64,000 bases of DNA from Gordonia sp. X0973 (GCF_013348785.1 NZ_CP054691.1:2666001-2730000), one strand, 5' to 3'; positions 51,260 to 60,041 are shown, numbered from the stretch's first letter. The notes: a model not told the origin generated them from the letters alone. Program-made: numbers and translations.

Positions 51260-51311
51260 GGCTTCCAGGGTATTGGGCGCGGCGCGGGCCACCACCGTAG
51301 GGTGGTGTTCC

Positions 51312-52280
51312 GTGCGAGCCCTGCTCATCGTCAATCCGTATGCGACCGCCACCACCCCGGCGGGCCGCGACACCCTCGCGCACACGCTGGCCGCACGCAT
51401 GGACCTCACCGTCGAGCAGACCACCCACCGGGGCCACGCCCAGGAGCTGGCCCAGCGCGCCATGCTCGACGGCGGATACGAGGCGATCGTCGTGCACGGC
51501 GGCGACGGCTCGGTGAACGAGGTGGTCAACGGCCTGTTGGGCGCGCCGGGCGATGTCGCCCCGGCAACGCAGCCCCGACTGGGCATCATCCCCGGCGGCA
51601 GCGCCAACGTGTTCGCCCGCGCCCTCGGGATCGACGCCGATCCGCTGTTGGCGACGGCCCAGCTCATCACGCTGCTCGAATCCGGCGCCCAGCGCCGCGT
51701 GAACCTCGGGATCGCCGACGACCGGTGGTTCCTGTTCAACTGCGGGATGGGCATCGACGCGCGGGTCGTCGAGGCGATGGAGGCCAAGCGCAACCGCGGC
51801 AAGGCCGCCACCCCGAACCGCTACCTGTTCACCACCGTGGTCACCTTCCTGCGCCACCGTGCCGACGAGCAGCGGTTCACCGTCTCCGTCGTCGACCGCG
51901 ACGGCAAACGCCACGACCTTCCCGACACCGCCTTCGCCTTCGTCCTCAACACCACGCCGTGGACCTATCTGAGCGGCAAACGCATCGAGACCAATCCCAC
52001 CACGACGCTGTCGGGCGGGTTGGGCGTCTTCGCGTCGTCGACGATGGGCGTGGCCCGCAACCTTCCGCTGGCGACGCGGCTGCTGATGGGCGTCGACCCG
52101 CACGCGCGACACGTCTTCCGCGACGACAACGTGCTCTCCGTCTCGTTGCACTCACCGCAACCGCTGCCCACCCAGATCGACGGCGACTACACCGGCGAGC
52201 GCACCACGATGGAATTGGGGTATCGTCCCGACGCCCTGGCCGTCGTCGCCCCCGCCGACCAGGCCGTCTTCGACCGGTAG
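51312..52280 (+). CDS. Diacylglycerol/lipid kinase, DagK family
   Basis: 322 residues from a GTG. Motifs: VNPYATATTPAGRD, the ATP-binding VVHGGDGSVNEVVNG (~60), IPGGSANVFARAL, and the C-terminal QIDGDYTGERTTME. It phosphorylates diacylglycerol or a related lipid, feeding phospholipid or phosphatidylinositol mannoside synthesis. Divergent from the small membrane gene. Confidence 0.9.
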   Translation: MRALLIVNPYATATTPAGRDTLAHTLAARMDLTVEQTTHRGHAQELAQRAMLDGGYEAIVVHGGDGSVNEVVNGLLGAPGDVAPATQPRLGIIPGGSANVFARALGIDADPLLATAQLITLLESGAQRRVNLGIADDRWFLFNCGMGIDARVVEAMEAKRNRGKAATPNRYLFTTVVTFLRHRADEQRFTVSVVDRDGKRHDLPDTAFAFVLNTTPWTYLSGKRIETNPTTTLSGGLGVFASSTMGVARNLPLATRLLMGVDPHARHVFRDDNVLSVSLHSPQPLPTQIDGDYTGERTTMELGYRPDALAVVAPADQAVFDR

Positions 52281-52355
52281 CACACAAAACCTACCCCCGG
52301 ACGCACAGTGATGTTCCACACGTGTTATTGGAATCCTATTGACTTCGGCGCGATT

Positions 52356-52371
52356 CGTGAAAGTATTCACA
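52356..52371. promoter_or_regulatory. CRP-like site upstream of whiB1
   Basis: CGTGAAAGTATTCACA fits TGTGA-N6-TCACA with one mismatch in the first base. M. tuberculosis whiB1 is known to be controlled by CRP (Rv3676) through such sites. It sits about 120 bases before the ATG. The 209-bp gap upstream of whiB1 also holds a TTGACT (52338-52343) that may be the -35. Confidence 0.6.
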
Positions 52372-52489
52372 AGGAACCACGAGGAGCCGAACGGTAGTCG
52401 GCGCCCGTGCAAACAGCCAGAAAACAGCCAAACGCCCGCGAGGCTTGATACGGGCGCGCATTGCTGCGCGCACATGAGGAGTTGTAGAA

Positions 52490-52744
52490 ATGGATTGGCG
52501 CCACAAGGCAATCTGTCGTGACGAAGACCCGGAGCTGTTCTTCCCCGTGGGGACCAGTGGCCCGGCGATCGCGCAGATCGCTGACGCGAAGCTCGTTTGC
52601 CAGCGCTGCCCGGTGACGGCCGAGTGCCTCACCTGGGCGCTCGACTCCGGTCAGGATGCCGGCGTCTGGGGCGGCATGAGCGAGGACGAGCGTCGCGCCC
52701 TCAAGCGCCGCAACGCCCGCACGCGCACCCGCAGCAGCGTTTAA
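52490..52744 (+). CDS. whiB1: WhiB1 iron-sulfur transcription regulator
   Basis: 84 residues. Iron-sulfur cysteines in MDWRHKAICRDEDPELFFP (Cys9) and LVCQRCPVTAEC (three), the GVWGGMSEDERRALKR turn, and a basic C terminus (RRNARTRTRSSV). In mycobacteria WhiB1 is essential, binds the primary sigma factor and reacts with nitric oxide. Position between the DagK-type gene and pdtaS matches Rv3219. Confidence 0.95.
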   Translation: MDWRHKAICRDEDPELFFPVGTSGPAIAQIADAKLVCQRCPVTAECLTWALDSGQDAGVWGGMSEDERRALKRRNARTRTRSSV

Positions 52745-52754
52745 GACTCTCGGA

Positions 52755-54299
52755 TCAGCCCCGGACGCGACCGGCGTCCGGGGCTTTTTCGTGCTCGGCG
52801 ACCCCGACGAGGGGAATGCTGATGGTCACCACGGTCCCCCCGTCGTCACCGTTGACGAATTCGACCGTGCCGCCCAGGTCGATCTCGACCAGTGTCCGCA
52901 CGATCTGCAGGCCCAGGTGTCCGCTGCTTTGCACGTCGAAGCCCTCGGCGAGGCCGGCCCCGTTGTCGGCCACGCGAATCGAGAGGTCGCGCAGACCGCG
53001 CTCGGCCGAAACCCGGATCGCACCGGGCCGGCCGTCGGCGAAGCCGTGCTCCACTGAGTTCTGGATCAACTCGGTCAGGACCATGACCAGCGGCATGGCC
53101 AAGTCGGCCGACAGCACGCCGAAACGACCGCCGACGATGATCTGCGCCCGCGGTCCGGCGGTACTCGTCGCGTCGGAGAGCACCGGCAACAAGCGGTGGA
53201 CGACGTCGTCGAGGTCGACCTCCTCGTCCACGCTGCCGGACAGGAATTCGTGGACGAGCGCGATGGACGCCACCCGTCGGACGGCCTCGGTCAGCGCGGT
53301 CCGCGCCTCGGGGTTGACCGTGCGGCGCGCCTGCAGCCGCAGCAGCGCCGAGACGCTCTGCAAGTTGTTCTTCACCCGGTGGTGGATCTCGCGGATCGTC
53401 GCATCCTTGCTGATCAACGCCCGATCGCGGCGTTTGACCTCGGTCACGTCGCGCACCAGGACGATCGCACCGGTCGCCGACCTCCCCGGCCGCAGCGGCA
53501 CCACGCGCAGCAGCACGGTGGCACGGCGGGCGTCGACCTCCATGCGCAGCACGGGCGCGTCGGCGGACCGATCACGGTCCAGGACCGGTCCCGATGCCGC
53601 CAGCGCGATCATCGCGGCCGCGTCCTGCGCGTCGAATACGTCGGAGACCAACCCGCCGAACACGTCGGCGAGCACCACGCCGGACAGGTCGGTGGTGTAG
53701 CCCATCCGGTGTAGCGCGGACAGCGCGTTGGGGCTGGCGTAGCGGACGACGCCGTTGACGTCGAGGCGGATGAACCCGTCCCCGGCCCGCGGCGTCGACA
53801 ACCCCGTCTCGGTGGCCTCCACCACCGGAAAAGTCCCGTCGGCCACCATCCGGCACAAATCCGAGGCCGACGCCTGGTAGGCGCGCTCCAGAGGGGAGGG
53901 CACGCGGTGGGCGGTGTCCGCGGAGGCGGCGGTGAGGACGGCGATCACCTCGCTGTCGTAGCGGACCGGGATCTGCTCGCGGCGGACGATGACGCCCCCG
54001 GTCGAGTCCCGGCCCGATCCGAGGACGATCGCGCCGCGGTCCATCGCCGTGCGCAGTTCCGCGGCGTCGTTCTCCTCGGCGACGTGGGCCACCTGGTCGC
54101 CGGGCAGCACCGTCGACGCGGTGTTGGGCCGGCACTGCGCGACGGTGAGGAAGTCGTCGGCGCCGGGCACCGACAGCAGTAGGTCGGCGAAGGCCAGGTC
54201 GGCCAGCAACTGCCATTCCCCGACGAGGCGCTGCAGATGGCCGCCCTGCTCGTCGGAGAGACCGGTATGGGCGGCGAGGAGATCGGCGAGCGTCGACAC
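52755..54299 (-). CDS. pdtaS: Sensor histidine kinase PdtaS
   Basis: 514 residues. N-terminal GAF-like region (~1-140), PAS-like region (~160-290, with FIRLDVNGVVRYASPNA), then the HisKA_2 motif EIHHRVKNNLQSVSALLRLQ (~310) and an HATPase domain (ELIQNSVEHGF, VADNGAGLAEG, HLGLQIVRTL). No membrane segment; cytosolic. In M. tuberculosis PdtaS phosphorylates the ANTAR RNA-binding response regulator PdtaR. The partner is not in this window. Matches Rv3220c. Confidence 0.93.
   Translation of the reverse strand: MSTLADLLAAHTGLSDEQGGHLQRLVGEWQLLADLAFADLLLSVPGADDFLTVAQCRPNTASTVLPGDQVAHVAEENDAAELRTAMDRGAIVLGSGRDSTGGVIVRREQIPVRYDSEVIAVLTAASADTAHRVPSPLERAYQASASDLCRMVADGTFPVVEATETGLSTPRAGDGFIRLDVNGVVRYASPNALSALHRMGYTTDLSGVVLADVFGGLVSDVFDAQDAAAMIALAASGPVLDRDRSADAPVLRMEVDARRATVLLRVVPLRPGRSATGAIVLVRDVTEVKRRDRALISKDATIREIHHRVKNNLQSVSALLRLQARRTVNPEARTALTEAVRRVASIALVHEFLSGSVDEEVDLDDVVHRLLPVLSDATSTAGPRAQIIVGGRFGVLSADLAMPLVMVLTELIQNSVEHGFADGRPGAIRVSAERGLRDLSIRVADNGAGLAEGFDVQSSGHLGLQIVRTLVEIDLGGTVEFVNGDDGGTVVTISIPLVGVAEHEKAPDAGRVRG
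52757..52789 (+). terminator. whiB1 terminator inside the pdtaS 3' end
   Basis: AGCCCCGGACGC (52757-52768) pairs with GCGTCCGGGGCT (52774-52785), followed by TTTTT. It starts 12 bases after the whiB1 stop. The same bases encode the last ~11 residues of the convergent pdtaS, so both genes share one DNA segment. Confidence 0.9.
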
Positions 54300-54313
54300 G
54301 TGGCTACCGACCG

Positions 54314-54529
54314 CTACCGGTAGGTGGCGATCACATCGCCGGCCTGGATGACGTCGTCGACCGCCACCTTCACCTCGTCGAGGACTCCCGCGTCCTCGGC
54401 GACCACGGGGATCTCCATCTTCATCGACTCGAGCAACACGAGGGTGTCACCCACCTCGACAGCCTGGCCCGCGGAGACCAGCACCTCGAGGACGGTTGCC
54501 ACGATCTCCGCCACAACGTCTTCGGCCAT
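54314..54529 (-). CDS. Biotinylated single-domain protein (TB7.3 type)
   Basis: 71 residues. Biotinyl-carrier fold with the modification motif LESMKMEIP (Lys near 37). Stand-alone biotin-acceptor protein, equivalent to Rv3221c. Its carboxylase partner is not evident. It lies 15 bases upstream of pdtaS on the same strand. Confidence 0.92.
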   Translation of the reverse strand: MAEDVVAEIVATVLEVLVSAGQAVEVGDTLVLLESMKMEIPVVAEDAGVLDEVKVAVDDVIQAGDVIATYR

Positions 54530-54652
54530 GGCTCAAAGGTAACGCACGGATTGACCTGTCCGGCCCGCTCCCACCCCGGGTGAGAGCCTCGTTTTCAGTC
54601 TGGGCGGTCGGTCGTGAAAGAATGGGACCGCACCAGACGTAAGGAGAGTCCC

Positions 54653-54727
54653 ATGGGTAAGCGTGGACGCAAGAAGCGCAGCCGCAAGAAGAATGCCGCC
54701 AACCACGGCAAGCGGCCCAACGCCTGA
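54653..54727 (+). CDS. Ribosomal protein bL37 (24 residues)
   Basis: MGKRGRKKRSRKKNAANHGK followed by RPNA: a very basic 24-residue peptide with AAGGAG 7 bases before the ATG. From memory it is close to the mycobacterial large-subunit protein bL37, which is also 24 residues and occurs in this neighbourhood. It is too short for normal gene finders. Its own terminator follows. Confidence 0.88.
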   Translation: MGKRGRKKRSRKKNAANHGKRPNA

Positions 54728-54745
54728 TCCGATCAACGGATCGAG

Positions 54746-54786
54746 ACCCGGGTGCCTCCGGCTTTACCGCCGGTCGCCCGGGTTTT
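54746..54786. terminator. Terminator between bL37 and rshA
   Basis: Hairpin with ACCCGGGT at the base (54746-54753) and GCCCGGGTTTT on the other side, containing an inner CCGGC/GCCGG pairing, then T residues on plus. It serves bL37. It overlaps the last codons of the convergent rshA. Confidence 0.75.
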
Positions 54787-55111
54787 CTGTATCCGTGGTG
54801 ACGGTGGTCCGCCGGACCGTCGTGCGGGAGACCGAGGTCCCGTCGGAGACCTGGGTGACCGTCGTCGACTGACGAATCTGCACGCGCAGCCGGTCGGCCA
54901 GGCCCTGCGGTGCCCGCTCCCCGCCGCACTTACGGCCGATCAATTCCTTGATCTGCTGTTCCAGCCCGTACTGCGCCAGACAGGACGGGCATTTGTCGAG
55001 GTGTTCCTGCAGGCGCGCCCGCGCACCCGCGTCGCACTCGTTGTCGAGGAGCAGCCATACGTCGGCGAGCACGTTGGTGCAGTCGAGGGCCTCGAACTGG
55101 GGGTCGCTCAT
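54764..55111 (-). CDS. rshA: Redox-sensing anti-sigma factor RshA
   Basis: 115 residues. Zinc-associated anti-sigma motif: [13 protein letters not shown] (HxxxCxxC, residues ~41-48), with an upstream Cys in LDCTNVL. Oxidation of the cysteines releases SigH. The Thr/Arg-rich C-terminal tail ([15 protein letters not shown]) is not part of the motif; in mycobacteria the protein is also regulated by phosphorylation. The start overlaps the sigH stop (ATGA). Confidence 0.92.
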   Translation of the reverse strand: MSDPQFEALDCTNVLADVWLLLDNECDAGARARLQEHLDKCPSCLAQYGLEQQIKELIGRKCGGERAPQGLADRLRVQIRQSTTVTQVSDGTSVSRTTVRRTTVTTDTENPGDRR

Positions 55112-55737
55112 CGGGAGGCTCCCGTCTGCGCGGCGCGGTTGAAGCCGCGGTCGCGGGCCACGTCGGCGAGCAGTTCGCGCAGCTGGCGACGCCCGCGGTG
55201 CAGCCGCGACATCACGGTCCCGATCGGGGTGTCCATGATCTCGGCGATCTCCTTGTAGGGCAGCCCCTCGACGTCGGCATAGTAGACGGCCATCCGGAAG
55301 TCCTCCGGCAACGCCTGCAGGGCCTCTTTGATCTCGTCGTCGGGCAGGGCGTCGAGCGCCTCGATCTCCGCGGACCGCAGCCCCGTCGACGTGTGCTCCG
55401 CGGTCTGCGCCAACTGCCAGTCGGTGATCTCGTCGGTCGGGTACTGCGCCGGCTGCCGCTGCTTCTTGCGGTAGCTGTTGATGTAGGTGTTCGTCATGAT
55501 CCGGTAGAGCCACGCTTTGAGGTTGGTGCCCTCGCGGAAGGACGAGAAGGCCGAGAAGGCCTTGATGAAGGTTTCCTGGACGAGATCCTCGGCGTCGGAC
55601 GGGTTGCGGGTCATGCGCAGCGCGGCACCGTAGAGCTGGTCGAGCAACGGGAGCGCATCGCGCTCGAACCGGGCGGTGCGTTCCTCGTCGGTCTCGGTTT
55701 CCGGCACGACGTTCGCGGCATCGGCGTCTTCGCTCAA
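55108..55737 (-). CDS. sigH: ECF sigma factor SigH
   Basis: 209 residues from a TTG chosen because AAAGGA is 5 bases upstream and the length then matches M. tuberculosis SigH (216). Region 2 includes [14 protein letters not shown] and [20 protein letters not shown]; region 4 includes [18 protein letters not shown]. It directs the heat and thiol-oxidation response with RshA. Two in-frame ATGs upstream (55866, 55845) would add ~36-43 residues unlike SigH. Convergence with bL37 and divergence from SRAP are as in Rv3223c. Confidence 0.92.
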   Translation of the reverse strand: MSEDADAANVVPETETDEERTARFERDALPLLDQLYGAALRMTRNPSDAEDLVQETFIKAFSAFSSFREGTNLKAWLYRIMTNTYINSYRKKQRQPAQYPTDEITDWQLAQTAEHTSTGLRSAEIEALDALPDDEIKEALQALPEDFRMAVYYADVEGLPYKEIAEIMDTPIGTVMSRLHRGRRQLRELLADVARDRGFNRAAQTGASR

Positions 55738-55882
55738 GGCGATCCTTTCGGTCCGCACCGGGGCGGGATCCGCCCGATACCCGGCCAAGTCTACCGAGCC
55801 GAAGATTTGGCGCCGTTCAATCGGGTTCGCAATCGCGCAGGGCATGGCTGCTCCTCGTCGTACCACCGTCTACGCCAGCATC

Positions 55883-55909
55883 AACACGGCACCGGTCGGG
55901 TGCATTCCC
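55883..55909 (-). promoter_or_regulatory. SigH-type autoregulatory promoter
   Basis: On the minus strand GGGAAT (55904-55909) and GTT (55883-55885) are separated by 18 bases, fitting the SigH GGGAAY-N16-18-GTT pattern. Transcription would start near 55875, giving a leader of ~138 bases to the TTG. Confidence 0.5.
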
Positions 55910-55944
55910 GATCCGTGTCGCAGGGCGTGCCTAAGGTGGACCGC

Positions 55945-56733
55945 ATGTGCGGACGATATGCGACGACGACCGACCCGGCCAAGCTCGCCGCGGAGATCGA
56001 CGCGGTCAACGAGGTGCCGCCGATGCCGGAGCCGGAGGCACCCGCGCAGCAATCCCTCGACGACATCGGGAAGGCCGACGAGAAGCCGCGCTCACGCTGG
56101 GAGAACTACAACGTCGCGCCGACGACGACGATCCTGACCGTCGTGGAACGACATTCCCGGGAGGACCCCGACGACGAGGCGGCGCGTCGCGTGCGCGCGA
56201 TGCGGTGGGGCCTGGTGCCGCCGTGGGCGAAGGAGATCGGCAAGGGGTCGCTGTTCAACGCGCGGGCCGAGACCGCGTCGGACAAGCCGTCCTTCCGCGC
56301 CGCGGTCCGCTCCAAACGCTGCCTCATCCCGATGGACGGCTGGTACGAGTGGCGCAAGGTCACCGGCGCCGACGGCAAGGTCGCGAAGGTTCCGTACTTC
56401 ATGTCGCCGGCAGATCACTCCCGGCTTTTCATGGCCGGCCTCTGGTCGGTATGGCGGCCGAAGGACGCGGGGGCCGACGAGGCACCGCTGTTGAGCTGCA
56501 CGATCCTCACCACCGACGCCGTCGGCGAACTGCGCGGGGTCCACGACCGGATGCCGCTGATCATGCCGGTGCAGTGGTGGGAGGAGTGGCTGGACCCGGA
56601 CACGACCGCGCCGGCCGCGCTGCTGGAGCCGCCGGCGCGCGAATTGGCCGACGCGATCGAGATACGCGAGGTGTCCCCCCTGGTGAACCGGGTCGCCAAC
56701 AACGGCCCGCAGTTGCTGGACCCGGTCTCGTGA
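55945..56733 (+). CDS. SRAP / HMCES-type abasic-site DNA-protein crosslink protein
   Basis: 262 residues. Catalytic Cys2 in MCGRYATT; the family motifs NYNVAPTT, MRWGLVPPWAK, NARAETASDKPSF, DGWYEWRK with the conserved Glu, and HDRMPLIM with the catalytic His. It crosslinks to abasic sites in single-stranded DNA to protect them. Matches Rv3226c in place, divergent from sigH. The stop overlaps the next GTG. Confidence 0.93.
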   Translation: MCGRYATTTDPAKLAAEIDAVNEVPPMPEPEAPAQQSLDDIGKADEKPRSRWENYNVAPTTTILTVVERHSREDPDDEAARRVRAMRWGLVPPWAKEIGKGSLFNARAETASDKPSFRAAVRSKRCLIPMDGWYEWRKVTGADGKVAKVPYFMSPADHSRLFMAGLWSVWRPKDAGADEAPLLSCTILTTDAVGELRGVHDRMPLIMPVQWWEEWLDPDTTAPAALLEPPARELADAIEIREVSPLVNRVANNGPQLLDPVS

Positions 56734-57377
56734 GCCCGGCGGCCCGTACCCGCGCCGTCGCGTGGACCCGCTCCTTCTCGGCGATGAGCCGCCTGGCGAT
56801 CAGCGTCGCCGTCGGGTTGATCGCCGCCACGGTCCTCTGGGCCGGGTGGCGCGTCGACTGGCGGATGTCGGCGTGGATCGCGACGGCCGCCATGTTCGTC
56901 GGCTGGACCTGGGCCACCCTCGGCCCGATGAACGCCGCCCTGACCAGGCAGCACGCCCGGCGGGAGGACCCGACGCACGGCGGCACGGGGATCGTCGTCG
57001 TGGTCGCCGCACTGGCCAGCCTGTCCAGCGTCATCGGCGTGCTGTTCCACCATCAGGACCACGCGCTGGTCCTCGGCACGATCGCCGGCATCGTGCTCTC
57101 GTGGGCGGCGATCCACACGATGTTCGCCACCCACTACGCGCGGGTGTACTACGGCGATCCGATCGGCGGGATCGACTTCCACCAGAGTGAGCCGCCGGTC
57201 TACACCGATTTCGCCTACGTCGCGTTTACCGTCGGCATGAGCTTCGCGATCTCCGACACCGACCTCTCCGGCTCACGGATGCGACGGCCCGCCCTCGTCC
57301 ACGCGTTGCTCTCGTATTTGTTCGGCACCGTGATCGTCGCGCTGTTCATCAACCTGATCGCCGGCTTGTCGTCGTAG
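56730..57377 (+). CDS. DUF1345 membrane protein
   Basis: 215 residues from a GTG overlapping the SRAP stop. About four to five membrane helices, with HTMFATHYARVYYGDP and FAYVAFTVGMSFAISDTD, the DUF1345 signature. Function is unknown. Probably co-transcribed with the SRAP gene. Confidence 0.85.
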   Translation: MSPAARTRAVAWTRSFSAMSRLAISVAVGLIAATVLWAGWRVDWRMSAWIATAAMFVGWTWATLGPMNAALTRQHARREDPTHGGTGIVVVVAALASLSSVIGVLFHHQDHALVLGTIAGIVLSWAAIHTMFATHYARVYYGDPIGGIDFHQSEPPVYTDFAYVAFTVGMSFAISDTDLSGSRMRRPALVHALLSYLFGTVIVALFINLIAGLSS

Positions 57378-57387
57378 GCTCGCTGTC

Positions 57388-57828
57388 ATGGATGATCGAA
57401 CCGCAGCAGACGAACCAGGTGCGATGGACGACGTGGCAGCGCAGATCCTGCGCACCTACGACACGATCACCGTCGTCGGGGCGAGCGCCGATCCGGCGAA
57501 GGCGGCCAACGAGGTGCCCGCGTACATGCAGGCGCGCGGGTGGCGCATCGTCCCGGTGAACCCCCGTGCCGACGAGATCGTGGGCGAACGGGTCTACCGA
57601 TCCCTGGCCGACGTCCCGAAGCCCGTCGGGCTCGTCGACGTGTTCCGGCCGTCGGCCGATTGCGCCGAGGTGGCCCGTGCGGCCGTCGCGGCCGGTGCGA
57701 CCGCGCTGTGGCTGCAACTGGGTATCACCTCGCCGGAGGCGCGCCGAATCGCGCGGGACGCCGGCCTGGCCTACGTCGAGGACCGCTGCTTGATCATCGA
57801 GCAGCGGCGCACCGGCATCACCAGGTGA
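57388..57828 (+). CDS. CoA-binding-domain protein (YccU type)
   Basis: 146 residues. Rossmann-like CoA-binding domain: DTITVVGASADPAKAANEVP at ~27-46, GWRIVPVNPRADEIVG, GLVDVFRPS, and ALWLQLGITSPEA. Stand-alone form, cytosolic, with ligand acyl-CoA or NAD not established. Eleven bases after the DUF1345 stop. Confidence 0.88.
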   Translation: MDDRTAADEPGAMDDVAAQILRTYDTITVVGASADPAKAANEVPAYMQARGWRIVPVNPRADEIVGERVYRSLADVPKPVGLVDVFRPSADCAEVARAAVAAGATALWLQLGITSPEARRIARDAGLAYVEDRCLIIEQRRTGITR

Positions 57829-57832
57829 CCCG

Positions 57833-58540
57833 GTGACTGGCCTCTGGTCGCCGGAGCGGCTGCCACTGACACTGCTGTTCGTCTCGTTCATCGCGACCTT
57901 CGTCGTCACCCGCGCGATTACCCGGCTGATCCGGGCGGGCAAGGGGCCGTTCCACGACAACATCGCCAGCGGTATCCACGTCCACCACTCGATCCCCGGC
58001 ATCATCCTGACCGTCGTCGGCGCGTTCTCGTCGGTGGCCGCCCACGGCACCGCACCGATGGCCGCGATCAGCGCGGTGATGATCGGCGTCGGGACATCGC
58101 TGGTCCTCGACGAGTTCGCGTTGCTGCTGCATCTCCAGGACGTCTACTGGGCGCGCGAGGGCCAGCTGTCGGTGCAGGTGGTGATGCTGACCAGCGCGGC
58201 ACTGGGCCTGCTGGCGTTGGGCATCGATCCTCTTGAGAGTGACGGGATGAAGCGCTTCGGGCACGCGGGACTGCTCGTCAGCATCGCGCTGCAGCTTCTC
58301 TGCCTACTCGTCTGCATCCGCAAGGGGAAGTACGCGACCGCCGTCGTCGGGGCGTTTCTACTGCCGGTTGCCTGGATCGGTGCGATCCGCCTCGCCCGGC
58401 CGAGATCCAGATGGGCGCGCAAACAGTACGACGCGGGGAAACTCACCCGGGCGAAAGCGCGCGCCAACGGCTTCGACGCGCGCTGGGGCCGCCGTGGCCT
58501 GGCCTTGGGCGACCTCGTCGCCGGAAAGCCGACCGACTAG
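57833..58540 (+). CDS. Membrane protein with histidine-containing loop
   Basis: 235 residues from a GTG 5 bases after the CoA-binding stop. Five to six membrane helices. The first loop has FHDNIASGIHVHHSIPG, with four histidines and an Asp that may bind metal. An acidic EFALLLHLQDVYW segment lies on another loop. The C terminus is basic (RWARKQYDAGKLTRAKAR). No family is named with certainty; the fold recalls integral-membrane metal hydrolases. Confidence 0.75.
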   Translation: MTGLWSPERLPLTLLFVSFIATFVVTRAITRLIRAGKGPFHDNIASGIHVHHSIPGIILTVVGAFSSVAAHGTAPMAAISAVMIGVGTSLVLDEFALLLHLQDVYWAREGQLSVQVVMLTSAALGLLALGIDPLESDGMKRFGHAGLLVSIALQLLCLLVCIRKGKYATAVVGAFLLPVAWIGAIRLARPRSRWARKQYDAGKLTRAKARANGFDARWGRRGLALGDLVAGKPTD

Positions 58541-58541
58541 A

Positions 58542-60041
58542 TCAACCGCTGAAGGCGTAGTCGTCGAGGGGGAAACTCTTCATCTCGCGCAGCGTGCCCG
58601 GCGTCGACTGCGGCCGTAGCAACGTCGCCTCGCCCGCGTGGTTGAAGTAGTAGCTGCGCGAGGTGGAGCAGTCGCCGCGGTAGAAGACCGACGAGTCCAG
58701 GCGGCGCGTCGCGTCGTCGAGGAATCGCGTGTTGGCCGTCTCGGTGACCTCGAACGTCGTCGCTCGACGGCGCTTGAATTCGCCCAGCAGGCGGGCGATG
58801 TGGCGCATCTGGCCCTCGATCGTCGTGAAGTACGAGAGGCCACTGTAGGAGTACGGGCTGTTGAGGGTGAGGAAGTTGGGGAACTGGGGCACGGCCACGC
58901 CCTCGTAGGCCTGGAACCGTTCTGCCCGCCACCACTTCCCCAGGTCTTTGCCGTCGCGGCCGTGGATCTCGAAGGCCGGGAAGTTCGTGTCCCACAGGTC
59001 GAATCCGGTGGCGAGCACCAGGGTGTCGATCTGGGTCTTCTGGCCGTCGGCGGTGAGGATGCCGTCGGGATCGATCTTGACGATCGACGACGTCTCGAGC
59101 GTCACGTTCGGCTTGGTGAAGGTGGCGAAGTACTCGTTGGAGAAGGTCGGCCGCTTACACCCGAAGTCGTAGTCGGGGGTCAGCTTCTCGCGCAGTTCCG
59201 GATCGGCGATCTGGCGGCGCAGGTGCGCCTTGGCCAGCATGGCGGCACCCTTGTTCCCGAACTTGAACTGCTTGAAATGCAGCACGCCGGTCACCATGAG
59301 GAGTTCGAGCAGTGCGGTGTTCACCATCCGCGCAGCCTTCTGCGTCGCCGGCACGCGGGCGAACAACTGCTGCACGGGCCGCGGGATCGCGAAGTCGGTC
59401 TTCGGCACCACCCAGATCGGGGTGCGCTGGTAGACGGTGAGTTCCGCCGCCTGCTTGGCGATCTCCGGGATCAACTGCACCGCCGTCGCGCCGGTCCCGA
59501 TGATGCCGACGCGCTCGCCGGTGAAGTCGTGGCCGTCCTCCCACTTCGTGGTGTGGATGATCTTGCCCGCGAAGCTCTTGATGCCGGGGATGTCCGGGGT
59601 GTGCGGCTGCGAGAGGAAGCCGGTCGCGGTGAGGAGGAAGCGGGCGGTGCGCTCGGTCCCGTCCTCGCCGAAGACCCGCCACATCGAGTTCTGCTCGTCC
59701 CATTCGGCGCGCTGGACCTGTTCGCCGAAGATCATGTGCCGACGCAGGTCGTACTTGTCGGCGACGTGCTCGGCGTAGCGCTTCAACTCGGCACCGGGCG
59801 CGTAGAGACGAGACCAATGCGGATTCGGCTCGAAGGAGTAGCTATAGGTGACCGAAGCGATGTCGACGGCGAGGCCCGGGTAATGGTTCACATGCCAGGT
59901 GCCGCCGAGATCGTCCTCCCGCTCGACGATGGCGATGTTGTCCAGCCCTTGGCGTTTGAGTTCGATGGCCGCGCCCATGCCGCCGAATCCGGCTCCGACG
60001 ATCACCGCGTCGTATTCGGGTATCGCATTCTTGTCAGCCAC
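58542..60041 (-). CDS. Baeyer-Villiger-type flavin monooxygenase
   Basis: 499 residues from a GTG after AGGGGG. FAD motif VIVGAGFGGMGAAIEL (~11-26), NADPH motif GIIGTGATAVQLIPE (~185), and between them FAGKIIHTTKWED, the FxGxxxHxxxW(P/D) fingerprint of Baeyer-Villiger monooxygenases. It inserts oxygen next to ketones or oxidises heteroatoms, with NADPH. Actinobacteria such as Gordonia use many of these for terpenoid, steroid and alkane degradation. The substrate is unknown. Confidence 0.9.
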   Translation of the reverse strand: MADKNAIPEYDAVIVGAGFGGMGAAIELKRQGLDNIAIVEREDDLGGTWHVNHYPGLAVDIASVTYSYSFEPNPHWSRLYAPGAELKRYAEHVADKYDLRRHMIFGEQVQRAEWDEQNSMWRVFGEDGTERTARFLLTATGFLSQPHTPDIPGIKSFAGKIIHTTKWEDGHDFTGERVGIIGTGATAVQLIPEIAKQAAELTVYQRTPIWVVPKTDFAIPRPVQQLFARVPATQKAARMVNTALLELLMVTGVLHFKQFKFGNKGAAMLAKAHLRRQIADPELREKLTPDYDFGCKRPTFSNEYFATFTKPNVTLETSSIVKIDPDGILTADGQKTQIDTLVLATGFDLWDTNFPAFEIHGRDGKDLGKWWRAERFQAYEGVAVPQFPNFLTLNSPYSYSGLSYFTTIEGQMRHIARLLGEFKRRRATTFEVTETANTRFLDDATRRLDSSVFYRGDCSTSRSYYFNHAGEATLLRPQSTPGTLREMKSFPLDDYAFSG

